Part shown: positions 55,933 to 64,000 of the stretch, in pieces | Layout: each line of letters opens with the position of its first letter | Position numbering within the stretch: position 1 is the stretch's first letter | Source of the DNA: Ancylobacter vacuolatus | GTDB taxonomy: Bacteria > Pseudomonadota > Alphaproteobacteria > Rhizobiales > Xanthobacteraceae | Assembly (NCBI RefSeq): GCF_030813595.1 | Contig: NZ_JAUSUH010000007.1 | Span: 124,001-188,000, forward strand | Direction: 5' to 3' | Length of the DNA stretch: 64,000 nucleotides | Translations under genes and position numbers: made by a program | The notes under the pieces: model-generated | Seen by the model: only the letters and a program-made list of their open reading frames with translations | The model's database searches: none | Told to the model about the DNA's origin: nothing

Positions 55933-58433
55933 GGCGTCACGCCCGCCGCGTCAAGCAGCGCCCGCGGCAGAGCGTCCGAAGGGACCGGCCGGTACGTCCG
56001 GGCCTTGGCGCGCAACTGCGTGAGATAAGTGTCGTCCAGGCACAGGCGGCTGATCTCGCCGCGCCAGGCGGGCAGATCGCCGGGATCGAGCGCGGGCATC
56101 AGCCCTGCCGAGGCTTCGACAAGGGCCGGATGGTTCGACACTAAAACCGGCGTGCCGGCGGCCAGGCTCTCCGCCACCGGCAGACCGAAACCCTCGTTGA
56201 AGGATGGGAAGACCGAGAAGCGCGCGTGGCGGTACAGCCAGTGAAGCTGCTCGTCGCGCAGGGCCGCGGCCACCTTCAGGTGCGGCGCAAGCCGCCAATT
56301 TCTCTCCACCGCCAGCCGCACCGCGTCCACGCCCCAGCCCCAGCTTCCGGCCAGCACCAGCACCGGCAGGCGCGCGACCGGAAGCTGCTGCCGCAACTGC
56401 TCCCACAGGTTCAGCAGCAGGATGTGGTTCTTGCGGATTTCGATCGTCGAGCAATACAGCACAAAGGGCCGGTCCGGCGGCAAGCCGGTGGGCGGGCCGC
56501 CTGGCAGGGCGCGCGCGGTGTCGAGGCCCGCCGGCGAGGCCACGCGCAGGGGTGGCGCGGCGTGGCCCTCTTCCGCCAGGGCCCGCTGCACCTGCCGCGC
56601 CGTGTGCCGGGAGACCGCCACGAGCTGGTCCGCCTCGGCGATGACGCTGCGCATGTCGGCCGTATAGGCGCGCGGATCGCGGCCGGCGGTCCACTGCGGG
56701 GTTTCCCAGACCATCAGGTCGTGCACGGCCAGCACCACCCGCACCCCACGGGCGCGAAGTTCCTTGAAGACGGGCGGCGCCAGATAGTCCCACGGGTTGG
56801 AGACGCTCAGCAGCACGTCGCCCGGGTTTGGCGTGAACGGCGGGGCATCAAGGGGCAAGCCGTGCAGCTTGGTGTTCGCGCGGCGCTGCAGCCAGCGGAC
56901 CAGCCGGCGCGGCACCCGCCGGCGCCGTTTGGAGACGGCGAGCTGAAGGGCGCCGAGCAGGCAAGCGCCGCGGCCGACGGGCTGCGGCACGCGCGGCGGC
57001 GGCCGCTTGCTGTTCGCCAGTTCGGCGTCGGCCATTCTGCCCATGCCGTCCGGCGAATTGGCCAGGAATTCCAGCTCCTGCCCGGTGAGCGGGCGGTAGC
57101 CACCCTCCTCCGCGCTGCGCCGAACCAGCTGCACGGGTACAGGCTGCGCCGCGAGCCGTTCGGCGGTGTGCTGTTCCACCCGCGACATGCCCACGGGCGA
57201 ATGCCATCCCTTTTCCAGCGAGAGCGAGACATCGAACAGGACGGCCGGACCGGGCCGGCCCGCCCCGGCGGGCGGGGCGAGGAGGCGCGGGCACCAGCGG
57301 CCGTCCAGTACGGCCGTCAGCTGGGCCAGTATGCGAGGGGTGGCGAAATCACGCTCGGCCCGTTCGCGTCCGCTGCGGCCCAGCCGGTCGGCCAAAGCGG
57401 GATCGCGGTGCAGCCGCTCGATGGCATCGGCCAGCCCCGGCGCATCGCCTTCATCGACCAGCAGGCCGTCGACCTCGTGCCGGATCAGCTGCGCCGGCGC
57501 CCCGCAGGCGAAGGCGATGACCGGCCGCCCCTGCGCCCAGGCCTCGATGATCGAGCGGCCGAAGCTCTCCGGGCCCCCTTCCGTGGAGATGGAGGTGACG
57601 AGCACGGCCCGCGCCTGTCGCAGCAGCGCCGACGGGTCGGGCACGTGGTCGTGCAGGCTCAGCGTGCCCGCCGTGCCCGCCGCCGCCATCTGGGCCTGCA
57701 GCTCGGCATATAATTCGGGGATCGGCCGATGGCCGACGGATGCGATGCGCAGGTCGGGGCAGCGCGCCCGCAGCAGCGCTGCGGCCTCGATCAGCGACGC
57801 ATGGCCCTTGAAACGGTTCACCGTGGCGAGGTGCAGGAAGGGCGCGTCGTCGGCCAGGTTCGGGGCGAGCGTCGCCGGAATGTCGACCGGGTTGGGCATC
57901 ACCAGCGCCCGCATCGGGCCGTGTGGCCAGACATGGTCGGCGAGGTAGCCCGGCTTCTCCAGCACCGACCGGTCGGGCACCAGCACTGTGGCCCGGCGGA
58001 CCTGCGGCAGCAGCCGCTCATGATCGAACCAGAGGAAGTCGTGCGCGGCCACGCAGGCGATGGCGTCCAGCCCCGGCAGCTGGTCTGCCGCCCGCGCCAG
58101 GATGCGCAGGGAATCGAGCGTATTGGTGAGGATGGCCGACGGCCGCAGCGTCAGGACGCGCCGCACAAGCGACCGAGCGGCGCGCGCGATGAAGTTTCCC
58201 CGCGTGGCATCCACGGCATGGATGTCCAGCCGAGGGTGCGCCATCTGCCGAAGCCGCTCGAGATGCAGCGTGTTGCAGGCGAAAACCGTGACCCGTCGCT
58301 CGGCGAGCAGCAGGGGCAGCAGGATTTCGACGTTGCGCTCGGCGCCGCCATATCCGGTGGCGACCGAGAGGATCAGCAGCGGCGGGCGGGCCGCAGGGGG
58401 GGCGGAATCGTGCAAGGGGTTTTCCTGCTTCAT
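55929..58433 (-). CDS. Double-domain GT4 glycosyltransferase
   Basis: An 834-residue protein made of two GT-B glycosyltransferase-4 units. The N-terminal unit (about 15-380) has GYGGAERNVEILLPLL, HLATVNRFKGHASLI and the nucleotide-sugar EGGPESFGRSIIEAWAQGRP motif. The C-terminal unit (about 395-834) has VLYCSTIEIRKNHILLL and FPSFNEGFGLPVAESLAAGTPV. Such fusions often add two sugars in sequence. Both ends overlap neighbours by four bases, so expression is coupled. Confidence 0.9.
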   Translation of the reverse strand: MKQENPLHDSAPPAARPPLLILSVATGYGGAERNVEILLPLLLAERRVTVFACNTLHLERLRQMAHPRLDIHAVDATRGNFIARAARSLVRRVLTLRPSAILTNTLDSLRILARAADQLPGLDAIACVAAHDFLWFDHERLLPQVRRATVLVPDRSVLEKPGYLADHVWPHGPMRALVMPNPVDIPATLAPNLADDAPFLHLATVNRFKGHASLIEAAALLRARCPDLRIASVGHRPIPELYAELQAQMAAAGTAGTLSLHDHVPDPSALLRQARAVLVTSISTEGGPESFGRSIIEAWAQGRPVIAFACGAPAQLIRHEVDGLLVDEGDAPGLADAIERLHRDPALADRLGRSGRERAERDFATPRILAQLTAVLDGRWCPRLLAPPAGAGRPGPAVLFDVSLSLEKGWHSPVGMSRVEQHTAERLAAQPVPVQLVRRSAEEGGYRPLTGQELEFLANSPDGMGRMADAELANSKRPPPRVPQPVGRGACLLGALQLAVSKRRRRVPRRLVRWLQRRANTKLHGLPLDAPPFTPNPGDVLLSVSNPWDYLAPPVFKELRARGVRVVLAVHDLMVWETPQWTAGRDPRAYTADMRSVIAEADQLVAVSRHTARQVQRALAEEGHAAPPLRVASPAGLDTARALPGGPPTGLPPDRPFVLYCSTIEIRKNHILLLNLWEQLRQQLPVARLPVLVLAGSWGWGVDAVRLAVERNWRLAPHLKVAAALRDEQLHWLYRHARFSVFPSFNEGFGLPVAESLAAGTPVLVSNHPALVEASAGLMPALDPGDLPAWRGEISRLCLDDTYLTQLRAKARTYRPVPSDALPRALLDAAGVTP

Positions 58434-59611
58434 CCAGGAGCGAGGTTGGGTGAGGGCGTGTCGTCAGCCGGGGCGAGGCAGTATTGCGCCCGCAGCAGGC
58501 GTTCACCCTCGCCGGCGATGCGGGCGGCCAGCGCCGCATCCGTCAGCAGCGCCGCGCAATGGAGCGCGAAGAGCCCGGCGCGATCGGCCACGAGCACGTG
58601 CCGGCCGGGCTCGACCTGCAGCCCCCGGACAGCATGCGAGGTGGCCACCAAGGGCCGTGCGTAGTGCCAGGCTTCCAGCACCTTCAGCTTGGTGCCGCCA
58701 CCACCGCGCACCGGCGCAATGACAGCCGTGGCCTGGGCGTAAAGGGGACGCAGGTCGGCGGGCTCGTGGGCGTAGGTGATGCCATGAGCGGCCAGGCGCC
58801 GCCGCAGCGACCCTTCCGCCCGGCCGGCGGCGATCACCTGCACGTCCGGCACCAGCCGGCGCAGGCGGGGCAGCACGGCCCGGGCGAACCAGAGCACGGC
58901 GTCCTCATTGGGTGGATAGAACAGCGCGCCGACGAAGAGCAGGGTGCGCCCGCCTGCCGGGGGCGGCGACGGGACGGGCGGCGCGTCGGCAACGATGCGG
59001 TTGGGGCTGGTGCGCACCTCGCCCATGCCCGGCAGGCGGGCGAGGCGGGTGGCGTCCTCGACGGCGGCGAGGTGAACGGTGCGGTAGGTCGGCAATAACA
59101 GCCGCTCGAGCCGGGCGTAGCGCCGCGATTGCACAAGGCGCGCGGCTGCGGCGCGCCAGCGTCCGCGGCGCAGCGCCAGGCCGGCCAGGCTGCGCCGCGT
59201 GGCCGATTCCCAATCATCGCAGTCCATCTCGGCCACGCCTCGCCACGCGGGCGGCAGATGCGATGCGAGGTCGTGCAGATAGAAGCGGAAGACAAGCACG
59301 CGGGCCGGCACCGGGCCGGGCAAGGCGCCCAGCGCGGCGGCGGCCGCCGCGTCCGGCTCGAACCAGTCCGCCAGGCGACGGCGCATCAGGGCGGGACCGG
59401 TGCAGCGCACCACATGCAATGCGCCCGGCAGCGGTGTCCGAGGCACGGGGCCTTCGGCGCCGCGCGTCACCAGCACGATGTCGAGCTCATGCGTCGCCGC
59501 CAGTTCGCAGGCCCAGCGCCAGCCCCGTCGCATCAGGCCCACGCCATCGGGCGAAGGCAGGACATGGGTCAGCAGGACAGCCCGGCTCCGGGAGGTGCGC
59601 GCCCCGCTCAC
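58430..59611 (-). CDS. GT4/GT1-type glycosyltransferase
   Basis: A 393-residue GT-B protein with LLTHVLPSPDGVGLMRRGW at the N-terminus, LLFVGALFYPPNEDAVLWFA at the domain junction and IAPVRGGGGTKLKVLEAWHYARPLVAT as the C-terminal sugar-nucleotide site. This pattern is common in polysaccharide-assembly transferases. GTG 59611 is chosen because it overlaps the upstream stop as GTGA. A longer open frame extends into the upstream gene and is not used. Confidence 0.85.
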   Translation of the reverse strand: MSGARTSRSRAVLLTHVLPSPDGVGLMRRGWRWACELAATHELDIVLVTRGAEGPVPRTPLPGALHVVRCTGPALMRRRLADWFEPDAAAAAALGALPGPVPARVLVFRFYLHDLASHLPPAWRGVAEMDCDDWESATRRSLAGLALRRGRWRAAAARLVQSRRYARLERLLLPTYRTVHLAAVEDATRLARLPGMGEVRTSPNRIVADAPPVPSPPPAGGRTLLFVGALFYPPNEDAVLWFARAVLPRLRRLVPDVQVIAAGRAEGSLRRRLAAHGITYAHEPADLRPLYAQATAVIAPVRGGGGTKLKVLEAWHYARPLVATSHAVRGLQVEPGRHVLVADRAGLFALHCAALLTDAALAARIAGEGERLLRAQYCLAPADDTPSPNLAPG

Positions 59612-60537
59612 GAGACCCTCGGCCGGACAAGCCGGCGCAGCCAGTGGGCCAGGGCTGAAGGCGCCAGCCCGGCCGGCAGGTGCGGGCGCGCCAGGCGGGC
59701 ATAGGTGGTACGCGCATGCGCCACATAGGCGGGCGTCAGGCGCCTGTGGTTGAAATCGGACATGTCGCGCCGCTCCACGTCCCACCACAGATGGGCCCAC
59801 AAATGCAGGCTGGTGGCCTCGGGCGGCAGCGCGCGGTCCTGCTCGAAAAGGCCGGCGATGCCCTCGCGGGTCCAGTCGAGCGCGAAGAAGCGATTTTCGG
59901 GTTCCACGCGGATCCAGTGCGGAAATTCGCGGCTGAGCCGATAGGGCAGGAAGGTGGAGTGGTTGCTCCAGCTGCCGTCGAAGGCGCCGGGCATGCGCTC
60001 GATCCAGGTTCGGATAAAGGGCGAGCCGGGCTCGGCCATGATGAGCGCGTTGCAAAGCGAGCCCTCCGGCGAGGAGGGAGCCCCGACGTCCACACGCTCG
60101 CGGCCCATGACACAGGATTCGCCGAACAGGGCAGCGGGCGGTGGCGCCACGAACAGCGTGTCCATGTCCGCATACACGCCGCCCTGCTCATGCAGCACGC
60201 GCAGGCGGATGAAGTCGGACACATGGGCATAGGCGAATCGCTTGATGGTGTCGTCCCGGTAGTTCAGGTCGAGGCGCCGTTCATGCTCGAGGATCGGTTG
60301 CACCTCGATATGCGGGTAAATCCGGTCCCATAGCGGCCCATAGGGCTGGTTGTGCAGATGCACGACCACGCGATCCGGCCGGTTAACCTCAAGGCAGGAC
60401 GCCAGGCAGACATAATGCATCAGGTGGAAGGGTTCTGTCTGCGGCCGCAGGCCGAAGACGAAGTGGTAGATGTTGGGGATACGCTGGGATCCCTCGACGG
60501 ACCCGGAAAGCGAGGATCTGGCTGTCACGTTGATCAC
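59608..60537 (-). CDS. GT32-type glycosyltransferase with DXD motif
   Basis: A 309-residue GT-A transferase. PNIYHFVFG at the start, KRFAYAHVSDFIRLRVLHEQGGVYADMDTLF (split motif with the DMD metal site) and a later WSNHSTFLPYRLS block fit the capsular polysaccharide/GT32 family. It heads the minus-strand operon. The start is uncertain: GTG 60537 with a weak ribosome-binding site. The upstream 600 bp (60538-61137) contain no gene I can support. Confidence 0.8.
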   Translation of the reverse strand: MINVTARSSLSGSVEGSQRIPNIYHFVFGLRPQTEPFHLMHYVCLASCLEVNRPDRVVVHLHNQPYGPLWDRIYPHIEVQPILEHERRLDLNYRDDTIKRFAYAHVSDFIRLRVLHEQGGVYADMDTLFVAPPPAALFGESCVMGRERVDVGAPSSPEGSLCNALIMAEPGSPFIRTWIERMPGAFDGSWSNHSTFLPYRLSREFPHWIRVEPENRFFALDWTREGIAGLFEQDRALPPEATSLHLWAHLWWDVERRDMSDFNHRRLTPAYVAHARTTYARLARPHLPAGLAPSALAHWLRRLVRPRVS

Positions 60538-61137
60538 AAAAGCTCTGTAGATCCCTCACCACGGCGCGAGGCGATGTGTGGATGTCCGGCGTTGGAAGAC
60601 ATCAATGACTATGCCGCTGATTTCCGCCTGCCCGGGGGCTCTTGCCCGCATCTTGGAGTTCTCCCCGCGCCGCCGGTGCGCCCGTGCCCGCCGCCCCCGA
60701 AAAACGCGCGTCGCCCCCTCCTGTGATCGCACCGCGCAAACGTCAGAAAACGTCCGGGAGCCTGCCCGTCCCAGGTGGGTCGTCCTCTGCCCCTCACGCT
60801 CGATGAAAGAAGCGTCTACTCTCCATTACACCGGAAAAAGCGCGCGTCCTCGGCGTTTATCAAGGTCGCCGCTTGGAATATTTCATATTCTTACTGGCAC
60901 ATGCCTTGATCCTTCATGCGGGACAGGGATCGATATACATCGAAAATAACCCCCTCCACTCGCAGCGTGGGGTGTACCCAATGCCGGCGGTCCGCTTCGC
61001 CGGCGCCGTTGATCCCTGACCCGCGTCGCGCGAAAACCCTGCACGGTTTCGCGCGCGGCTGCCGCCAACGGCGCTGTCCGAGGAGCCGCTGAATCGATGT
61101 GCTATGGTTCACCACGTCGCCAGGACGGTTTTTTGCC

Positions 61138-62445
61138 ATGAGTTTCCGTTCGTCCGCCGCCCGTCCGGTGCTGCGCTATATCGGTTTGGGCGACAGGAGC
61201 GGCTATGCGGTGGCGGCGGCCGCACTGGTGCGTGCCTTGCGGGATGCAGGTGCCCAGCTGGCGTGGGAGCCCCTGCTTCCCGGCGGGGACCTGGGCCTGG
61301 GATATCAGACTGCCGTCTCGCCCGAGGCCGGCCCGGAAGATCTCCGGTTCTTGCGTGACGATGCGCGGAAATGCGACGTGGCCATCGTCCACTTCGTGCC
61401 CGAATATTACCCGCACTTCATCGGGCGCGAGCGCCGCCGCGGCACGCGCTGCGTGGTCGGCCATACCGTGTGGGAGACCGACCGGCTGCCGGGCCACTGG
61501 CCGGCGCTGATCAATCGGCTCGATGCCGTGATCGTGCCCAGCGAATGGAACCGGCAGGTCTTCCGCGACAGTGGCGTGGTGATCCCGATCTGGGTCGTGC
61601 CGCATTTGCCCCGACCCGAGCGTGCGGCCACTGTCGAGGACCGGGAGCGGCTGCAGCGACGCCTGCCGCCGTTGCAGGGCCGGCGGATCTTCTACACCGT
61701 CTCGACATGGCTGGAGCGCAAGTCCATTGGCCCGCTGGTGGCGGCCTTCGCCGAGGCCTTCAGCTACGACGATCCCGTGGCGCTTGTGATCAAGACCAGT
61801 GCTCACGATCTGGAGCGGGTGCGACGCGATCCCGGGCATGAGGGCGAAAGCGTGCCGGTGCTGCCGCAGTTCGAGGCGATGATCGGCCGCGCCGTGCTGC
61901 GCCATGGCCGCCTGCCGCCCCCCATCTGCCTGCTCACCGACGATCTGCCGGATGGCGAGCTGCACGCCCTGCATGCGCTGGGCGACTGCTTCGTGTCGCT
62001 GTGCCGCGCCGAAGGCTGGGGGCTCGGCGCCTTCGAGGCCGCCTGGGCCGCGCGCCCGGTCGTGATCACCGGCTGGGGCGGGCCCACGGCCTTCCTCCGG
62101 TCCGATGCGGCCTATTTCGTGGACTGGTCCATGGCGCCGGTGCGCCCCGGCGAGGCCAATGGCAGCTACACGCCGGACCAGCACTGGGCCGAGCCTGACA
62201 TGAGCTCGGCCGTGGCGGCGCTGCGCGCTGTCGCGGCCGATCCTGCCGAGGCGGCACGGCGCGGTGCGCTGGCCGCGCGGCACATCCGGCACTCCATCGT
62301 GCCGGCGGCGGTGGCCGATGATGTGCTGGAGCGCCTCGCCACCCTGGTGCCGGGCCCGCCGGCTGCGAAACCTCGTGCCGGCCTGCCGAGCCGGGCGCTG
62401 CGCCGCGCCCGCGCCGCGCTAAGGGGCGTATTCGCCGCCAGGTGA
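61138..62445 (+). CDS. Glycosyltransferase, GT4-like
   Basis: A 435-residue protein with YIGLGDRSGYAVAAAALVRALR at the N-terminus, VIVPSEWNRQVFRDSGV and WGLGAFEAAWAARPVVITGWGG near the C-terminal nucleotide-sugar site. It is divergent from the four-gene operon across a 600-bp gap, and probably works on the same surface glycan. ATG 61138 is preceded by CAGGA at 11 bases; an upstream GTG at 61099 is in frame but unconserved. Confidence 0.85.
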   Translation: MSFRSSAARPVLRYIGLGDRSGYAVAAAALVRALRDAGAQLAWEPLLPGGDLGLGYQTAVSPEAGPEDLRFLRDDARKCDVAIVHFVPEYYPHFIGRERRRGTRCVVGHTVWETDRLPGHWPALINRLDAVIVPSEWNRQVFRDSGVVIPIWVVPHLPRPERAATVEDRERLQRRLPPLQGRRIFYTVSTWLERKSIGPLVAAFAEAFSYDDPVALVIKTSAHDLERVRRDPGHEGESVPVLPQFEAMIGRAVLRHGRLPPPICLLTDDLPDGELHALHALGDCFVSLCRAEGWGLGAFEAAWAARPVVITGWGGPTAFLRSDAAYFVDWSMAPVRPGEANGSYTPDQHWAEPDMSSAVAALRAVAADPAEAARRGALAARHIRHSIVPAAVADDVLERLATLVPGPPAAKPRAGLPSRALRRARAALRGVFAAR

Positions 62446-62591
62446 AGGCGCGGGACTCCGGCCGCATGAGGCGCCTCCGGAGAAAGCCTCTCGGCGCGGC
62501 TCCCGATCGCCGCCGCGAGGCCATCCGCTCAATGGAGCTCTTGGCCCCGGCTCGGCGGATCAGGCTGCCGTGGCGGCCAGTCGATGAGCGC

Positions 62592-63089
62592 TCAGCGCGA
62601 CAGGCGGTTCTCGTCGTCGATGAGGACGAGGCGGGCGGGGGCCGCGCTGGCCCAGCGCCAGAGGACCAGATTCACATCCTCCGCCGTCGCGCCGGGCGCG
62701 AAGCTGCGCACCAGCAGGGCGTTATAGCCGGCGTCGATCAGGCGGCGGGCAAAGGCCTGTGTCCGGGCCTCCCCGGTGGCCCGCATTTCATCGCGCCAGC
62801 CGGCATCGGCGAGCGCGGCCGTATCCATGCCCTCGCTCATGAGCGCGGCCGTGTCGCGGCCGTCAAAAATCCGATGGATCTCGGCGTCGTAGGAAACCAG
62901 CGTCGTCGGCTGCAGATTGCCCACCTGGTTGGCCTCGCGCAGCGCGGTTAGGACCGTCAGCGATGTGTAGAGCGCCGGCACGCCCTTCGCATTGAAGCGC
63001 CCGCCATAGAGTTCCGCGCCACGGCCCGACAGCGGCTCGCGTGCATGGATCGGGTTCAGCGCCCGATAAAGCTTGCCGACATACTGCAT
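62592..63089 (-). CDS. RES-domain toxin (MbcT-like NAD+ phosphorylase/hydrolase)
   Basis: A 165-residue RES protein. The Arg-Glu-Ser type core is seen in LYRALNP, GRGAELYGGRFNAKGVPALYTS and TALREA. RES toxins of the MbcT/ParT group degrade NAD+ or modify a host enzyme and are held inactive by the partner antitoxin. It lies six bases after the antitoxin stop, antitoxin first, the usual order. Confidence 0.88.
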   Translation of the reverse strand: MQYVGKLYRALNPIHAREPLSGRGAELYGGRFNAKGVPALYTSLTVLTALREANQVGNLQPTTLVSYDAEIHRIFDGRDTAALMSEGMDTAALADAGWRDEMRATGEARTQAFARRLIDAGYNALLVRSFAPGATAEDVNLVLWRWASAAPARLVLIDDENRLSR

Positions 63090-63095
63090 GCGTGG

Positions 63096-63446
63096 TCAGG
63101 CGTGGATGCCGGCATCGACCGCGTCGATATAGTCGAGCACGTCGTCGGCTCGGCCCATCCGCACCAGCTGCATCGCCGTCTGGCCGGAAAATCCCGACAG
63201 AGGCTCCGAGCGATACCAGGCATACGCCATCAGTGCCGAGCCGACGCGCGGCTCGACCTTGTTGATGATTTCGACCATCTCGCGCAGACGACGCTGGGTC
63301 TTGTCCGAACGGATCCGGTCCTTGCGCTGGATCGCATCCCGGCCAAGCCCCGTCGTGCGGGCGATTTCGTCATTCGTGGTTCGCAGCGTCTCGGCGATCC
63401 GTCGCGGCGCGAAAATGCCGTCATCCGCATATTGGGCCAGACTCAT
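63096..63446 (-). CDS. Xre/MbcA/ParS-type antitoxin
   Basis: A 116-residue antitoxin. The N-terminal half has a helix-turn-helix-like region (IAETLRTTNDEIARTTGLGRDAI) and the C-terminal DUF2384 half contains VEPRVGSALMAYAWYRSEPLSGFSG, which contacts the RES toxin. AAGGAGG sits eight bases before the ATG on the minus strand. Together with the toxin it should repress the operon at the palindrome just upstream. Confidence 0.88.
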   Translation of the reverse strand: MSLAQYADDGIFAPRRIAETLRTTNDEIARTTGLGRDAIQRKDRIRSDKTQRRLREMVEIINKVEPRVGSALMAYAWYRSEPLSGFSGQTAMQLVRMGRADDVLDYIDAVDAGIHA

Positions 63447-63480
63447 CGCTCAGGCCTCCTTGCCATTACGCCATCAATAT

Positions 63481-63498
63481 TGACGCAATATAGCGTCA
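63481..63498 (-). promoter_or_regulatory. Palindromic operator of the toxin-antitoxin pair
   Basis: TGACGC (63481-63486) and GCGTCA (63493-63498) are exact inverted repeats around the AT-rich AATATA, 35 bp upstream of the antitoxin start. The spacer could hold a -10-like element, so repressor binding would block transcription. Confidence 0.65.
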
Positions 63499-63580
63499 GA
63501 TGGGGTGGGGTTCAAGGAGAGGCCGCGCGCAAGATGCGGCGGGCGGGAGGCGGCCGCCGCTGTGGGCGGCGGCAGAGGTG

Positions 63581-63606
63581 GCGCGGCCCGCAAACCCGGG
63601 CCGCGC
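63581..63606 (-). terminator. Hairpin after dps
   Basis: GCGCGGCCCG (63581-63590) and CGGGCCGCGC (63597-63606) form a perfect 10-bp stem with a six-base loop, three bases beyond the dps stop. No T-run, but placement and strength suggest transcript end. Confidence 0.5.
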
Positions 63607-63608
63607 GA

Positions 63609-64000
63609 TCAGCCCCGGGCCTCGTCCTTGCGGCCGGACTCGAACAGGAACCAGCTGCGGCGCTCGGTCTCGTCGATCCAGTTCTCGATCAGGCTGGCGC
63701 TGGCGACATCGCCGTGCTCGTCGCAGACCGCGTGGGTGGCGCGCAGGAAGCCGGTGAGCGCGACATTGTCGCTGCACAGTTCGGCGAGCATGTCCTGGGC
63801 GGTGACGAAATCCGCGTCATTGTCCTCAAGTCGCGACAGGCGGGCAATATGGCCGACCGAGCGCAGCGTCGTGCCGCCCAGCTTGCGAACGCGTTCCGCG
63901 AGGGCGTCGGTCATGGCGAAGATCTGGTCGCCCTGCTCGTCGAGCATCAGGTGGTAGTCGCGGAAATGCGGGCCCGAGAGGTGCCAGTGGAAGTTCTTGG
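63609..64000 (-). CDS. dps: Dps-family DNA-protecting ferritin (5' end outside window)
   Basis: The last 130 residues of a Dps protein, read in from the window edge. The ferroxidase region KNFHWHLSGPHFRDYHLMLDE, normally a short way in from the start of the protein, is complete, with the His-x-x-x and Asp/Glu ligands. It is followed by FAMTDALAERVRKLGGTTLRS and the C-terminal DETERRSWFLFE. Dps oxidises and stores iron with peroxide and shields DNA in stationary phase. An internal ATG at 63947 is not the true start. Confidence 0.93.
   Translation of the reverse strand, partial: KNFHWHLSGPHFRDYHLMLDEQGDQIFAMTDALAERVRKLGGTTLRSVGHIARLSRLEDNDADFVTAQDMLAELCSDNVALTGFLRATHAVCDEHGDVASASLIENWIDETERRSWFLFESGRKDEARG

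Noticed and set aside
58430..60055. Longer 541-codon version of the third glycosyltransferase
   Set aside because: The extension lies entirely inside the upstream glycosyltransferase in another frame; GTG 59611 with GTGA overlap fits better.
60895..60910. TGGCAC-N5-TTGAT, a near sigma-54 promoter upstream of the glycosyltransferase at 61138
   Set aside because: The -12 GC is GA, one of the invariant positions, and the nearest start is over 220 bp away.

Overview
The window is GC-rich, densely packed bacterial chromosome. Operon style, SufT/MIP18-type proteins, tandem PotABCD-like transporters and the protein families suggest a Hyphomicrobiales alphaproteobacterium, perhaps Xanthobacteraceae (Ancylobacter, Starkeya or Xanthobacter-like). 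That placement is inference from gene content.

Region 1 (64-14875) is a soluble di-iron monooxygenase locus of the MimABCD/PrmABCD type, known for propane, acetone and phenol oxidation. An alcohol dehydrogenase (64-1116) precedes a textbook sigma-54 promoter (1332-1347). A long leader follows, then mimA (large hydroxylase), mimB (reductase), mimC (small hydroxylase), mimD (coupling protein), an amidohydrolase, a MIP18/DUF59 Fe-S assembly-type protein and a dedicated GroEL. Downstream on the same strand lie an unknown gene and a sigma-54 activator (mimR-like). A tightly coupled set of four genes follows that I cannot assign: an all-helical protein, a coiled coil, a beta-propeller and a 60-residue protein. 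This is the most promising undescribed element. An in-leader 11-codon ORF whose stop overlaps the mimA start, and strong hairpins after mimA and mimD, suggest post-transcriptional tuning.

Region 2 (15133-24938) is a polyamine/amine uptake and catabolism module: HTH-cupin regulator with its own palindromic operator, PotD/B/C/A-like ABC transporter, FAD amine oxidoreductase, cupin, a convergent amidase and an aldehyde dehydrogenase.

Region 3 (25238-37690) handles sugars. uxaA plus an AGE-family epimerase diverge from gntR-uxuB-uxuA around a 12-bp palindrome, giving a hexuronate route to 2-keto-3-deoxygluconate. A strong terminator at 31625-31662 separates this from a convergent six-gene operon (lacI, nagB, substrate-binding protein, ATPase, two permeases) governed by two identical 16-bp LacI operators.

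Region 4 (37789-53993) holds a 1,896-residue autotransporter, a winged-helix/TPR-like regulator, a beta-lactamase-fold serine hydrolase, and a TetR-controlled RND efflux operon with two tandem adaptor lipoproteins and no outer-membrane channel gene.

Region 5 (54109-64000) begins with an ispD-like C-terminal fragment and a palindromic repeat. It continues with a four-gene overlapping glycosyltransferase operon, a divergent glycosyltransferase, a RES/Xre (MbcTA-like) toxin-antitoxin pair with operator, and a dps gene cut by the window edge.

No rRNA, tRNA, CRISPR array or intact insertion sequence was recognised.
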